Of a stretch of DNA of 7,552 bases, positions 6,693 through 7,552 are shown one piece after another. The DNA lies in contig JALGTS010000092.1 of NCBI GenBank assembly GCA_029821255.1, forward strand, positions 1 through 7,552, read 5' to 3'. How positions within the stretch are numbered: position 1 is the stretch's first letter; every line of letters starts with the position of its first letter. Made by a program: the position numbers and the translations under genes. Source of the DNA: Candidatus Zipacnadia bacterium (GTDB lineage Bacteria > Armatimonadota > Zipacnadia > Zipacnadales > Zipacnadaceae). Below the pieces are notes generated by a model that had not been told where the DNA came from, ran no database searches, and saw nothing but the letters and a program-made list of their open reading frames with translations.

Positions 6693-6769
6693 ATTGTCTG
6701 CCGGCGAGGGGGCACTAACGGGCATCGGCAGGATCTTCAGAAGAGCTTTGAGTGGGGAGGAGATACTAT

Positions 6770-7435
6770 ATGAATGAACCACTTGTTCTTCCCATCTCGA
6801 CGGTAGCCTTGCGCCTGCTGGTTGCGTTTGTCCTGGGTGGGATGATCGGCCTGGAGCGGGAGCGGCGGGATCGGCCAGCGGGGCTGCGCACCCACATTCT
6901 GGTCACGGTTGCTGCTGCCTTATTGATGATGATATCAAAGTTAGTGGCAGGAGAAGAGTTTGATCCGGGGCGGATAGCGGCAGGCGTAGTCACCGGCATC
7001 GGCTTTCTGGGAGCTGGAACTATCATCCGTTATGGAGCAGGTGTCCATGGTTTGACGACCGCCGCGGCTCTGTGGGCGGCTTCTGCTGTAGGTTTGGCGG
7101 TCGGGATGGGTTCCTATGCACCAGCAATCGTTGCTACAGCAATAATATTTATCACTCTTACTGCACTACGCCGGCTGGAGCGGTACGTAGGAGGAGTAAC
7201 CGCCGAGCAGCGTATATCCATTGAATTGGCGGCAGGGGCGGACTTCCCTGCTCAACTGCTTACTCAACTGCAGGAGGTCGGGGTGCGGATTGATAGTATT
7301 GATTTTCTGGGCGATGACCACGAGCGCTTGGTGCTGTACTACAAGAATCCGAAGGTAGTTAGTTGGGAGCGACTAATGGAGATTATCAGCCAGTTGGAGG
7401 CGGTGGCGTCAGTGGAGATTAGTCCCCGAAGCTGA
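6770..7435 (+). CDS. MgtC/SapB family membrane protein
   Basis: The 221-residue protein has about five membrane segments (near 10-28, 42-58, 69-86, 97-113 and 118-135) and the family signatures [16 protein letters not shown] (27-42), [11 protein letters not shown] (76-86) and GLTTAAALW (94-102). A soluble C-terminal region (about 147-218) has the beta-alpha-beta look of the ACT-like domain found in many members. MgtC-family proteins are inner-membrane proteins linked to growth at low magnesium and, in pathogens, to inhibition of the F-type ATP synthase; many homologues in free-living bacteria have no known role, so a specific function is not assigned. The ATG at 6770 is chosen because GGAGGAG lies seven bases upstream; an in-frame ATG at 6752 has no such site. 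The gene lies 77 bases after the TPR/M48-like gene, with no clear terminator between, so the two are probably co-transcribed. Confidence 0.93.
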   Translation: MNEPLVLPISTVALRLLVAFVLGGMIGLERERRDRPAGLRTHILVTVAAALLMMISKLVAGEEFDPGRIAAGVVTGIGFLGAGTIIRYGAGVHGLTTAAALWAASAVGLAVGMGSYAPAIVATAIIFITLTALRRLERYVGGVTAEQRISIELAAGADFPAQLLTQLQEVGVRIDSIDFLGDDHERLVLYYKNPKVVSWERLMEIISQLEAVASVEISPRS

Positions 7436-7464
7436 CCAGTTCTGAGCGAGGGGGAGAACAGATC

Positions 7465-7552
7465 TTGGGCCAAACACAAAGTGTGAAGCTCAAATTGCAG
7501 GACCCCAGCGGGTTGGCCTTTGATATCAGTTTTGCTAGCGGGCACAAGATTA
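7465..7552 (+). CDS. Start of an unrecognised gene (cut by window edge)
   Basis: A frame opens at TTG 7465-7467 with GGGGGAG ending eight bases upstream, and stays open to the window end (29 codons). The visible peptide, starting (M)GQTQSVKLKLQDPSG and continuing through FDISFASGHKI, has no membrane segment and no motif I recognise. A GTG at 7483 in the same frame has no ribosome site. The gene would follow mgtC-like by 29 bases without a clear terminator, which suggests the same operon. With so few residues the frame itself is only likely, not certain. Confidence 0.55.
   Translation, partial: MGQTQSVKLKLQDPSGLAFDISFASGHKI

Noticed and set aside
6693..6769. Magnesium riboswitch (M-box) or other long leader before the MgtC-family gene
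   Set aside because: The gap is only 77 bases, too short for an M-box, and shows just a weak 6-bp inverted repeat (6698-6703 with 6726-6731).

Overview
The window is bacterial chromosomal DNA with roughly balanced, slightly GC-rich base composition. It holds two divergent transcription units that start from one 274-base intergenic region (5024-5297). The minus-strand unit is the conserved transcription/translation operon in the order rimP, nusA, infB, ylxP (DUF503), rbfA, DHH phosphoesterase (NrnA type). The ylxP and nrnA neighbours are the arrangement usual in Firmicutes and other Terrabacteria-type lineages, not in Proteobacteria. None of the proteins looks like a well-known model species, so I read this as a deep-branching or uncultured Terrabacteria-like organism. 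Armatimonadota or a relative is only a guess.

Minus strand, from 5160 down to 1: a good sigma-70-type promoter (TTGCAT, 17 bases, TATAAT) is followed by a leader of about 100 nt with two abutting perfect stem-loops. Then come rimP, overlapping nusA by 11 bases, and infB (TTG start, strong GGAGGT ribosome site). ylxP follows, and last is a single open frame that joins RbfA to a DHH/NrnA-type phosphoesterase and runs off the left edge. The ylxR and ylxQ (L7Ae-like) genes often found between nusA and infB are absent. Instead, NusA carries a C-terminal domain that closely resembles the N-terminal domain of translation initiation factor IF2, while IF2 itself has only one such domain and lacks the second copy usually found just before the GTPase domain.

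Plus strand, from 5298 to the right edge: a soluble 464-residue protein has an N-terminal TPR, an acidic linker with three related motifs, and a C-terminal domain that looks like an M48 metallopeptidase whose HExxH zinc site is destroyed (RCLGP). It is followed after 77 bases by an MgtC/SapB-family membrane protein, and then by the start of an unrecognised gene cut by the right edge. The three genes look co-transcribed.

The operon genes act together in transcription elongation, 30S maturation and translation initiation: RimP and RbfA mature the 30S subunit, NusA acts on RNA polymerase, IF2 starts translation, and the DHH enzyme probably recycles nanoRNA or pAp. The most interesting feature is that two domain fusions (NusA-IF2_N and RbfA-DHH) tie these steps together more tightly than usual. 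The pseudo-M48 protein is the best candidate for an undescribed family.
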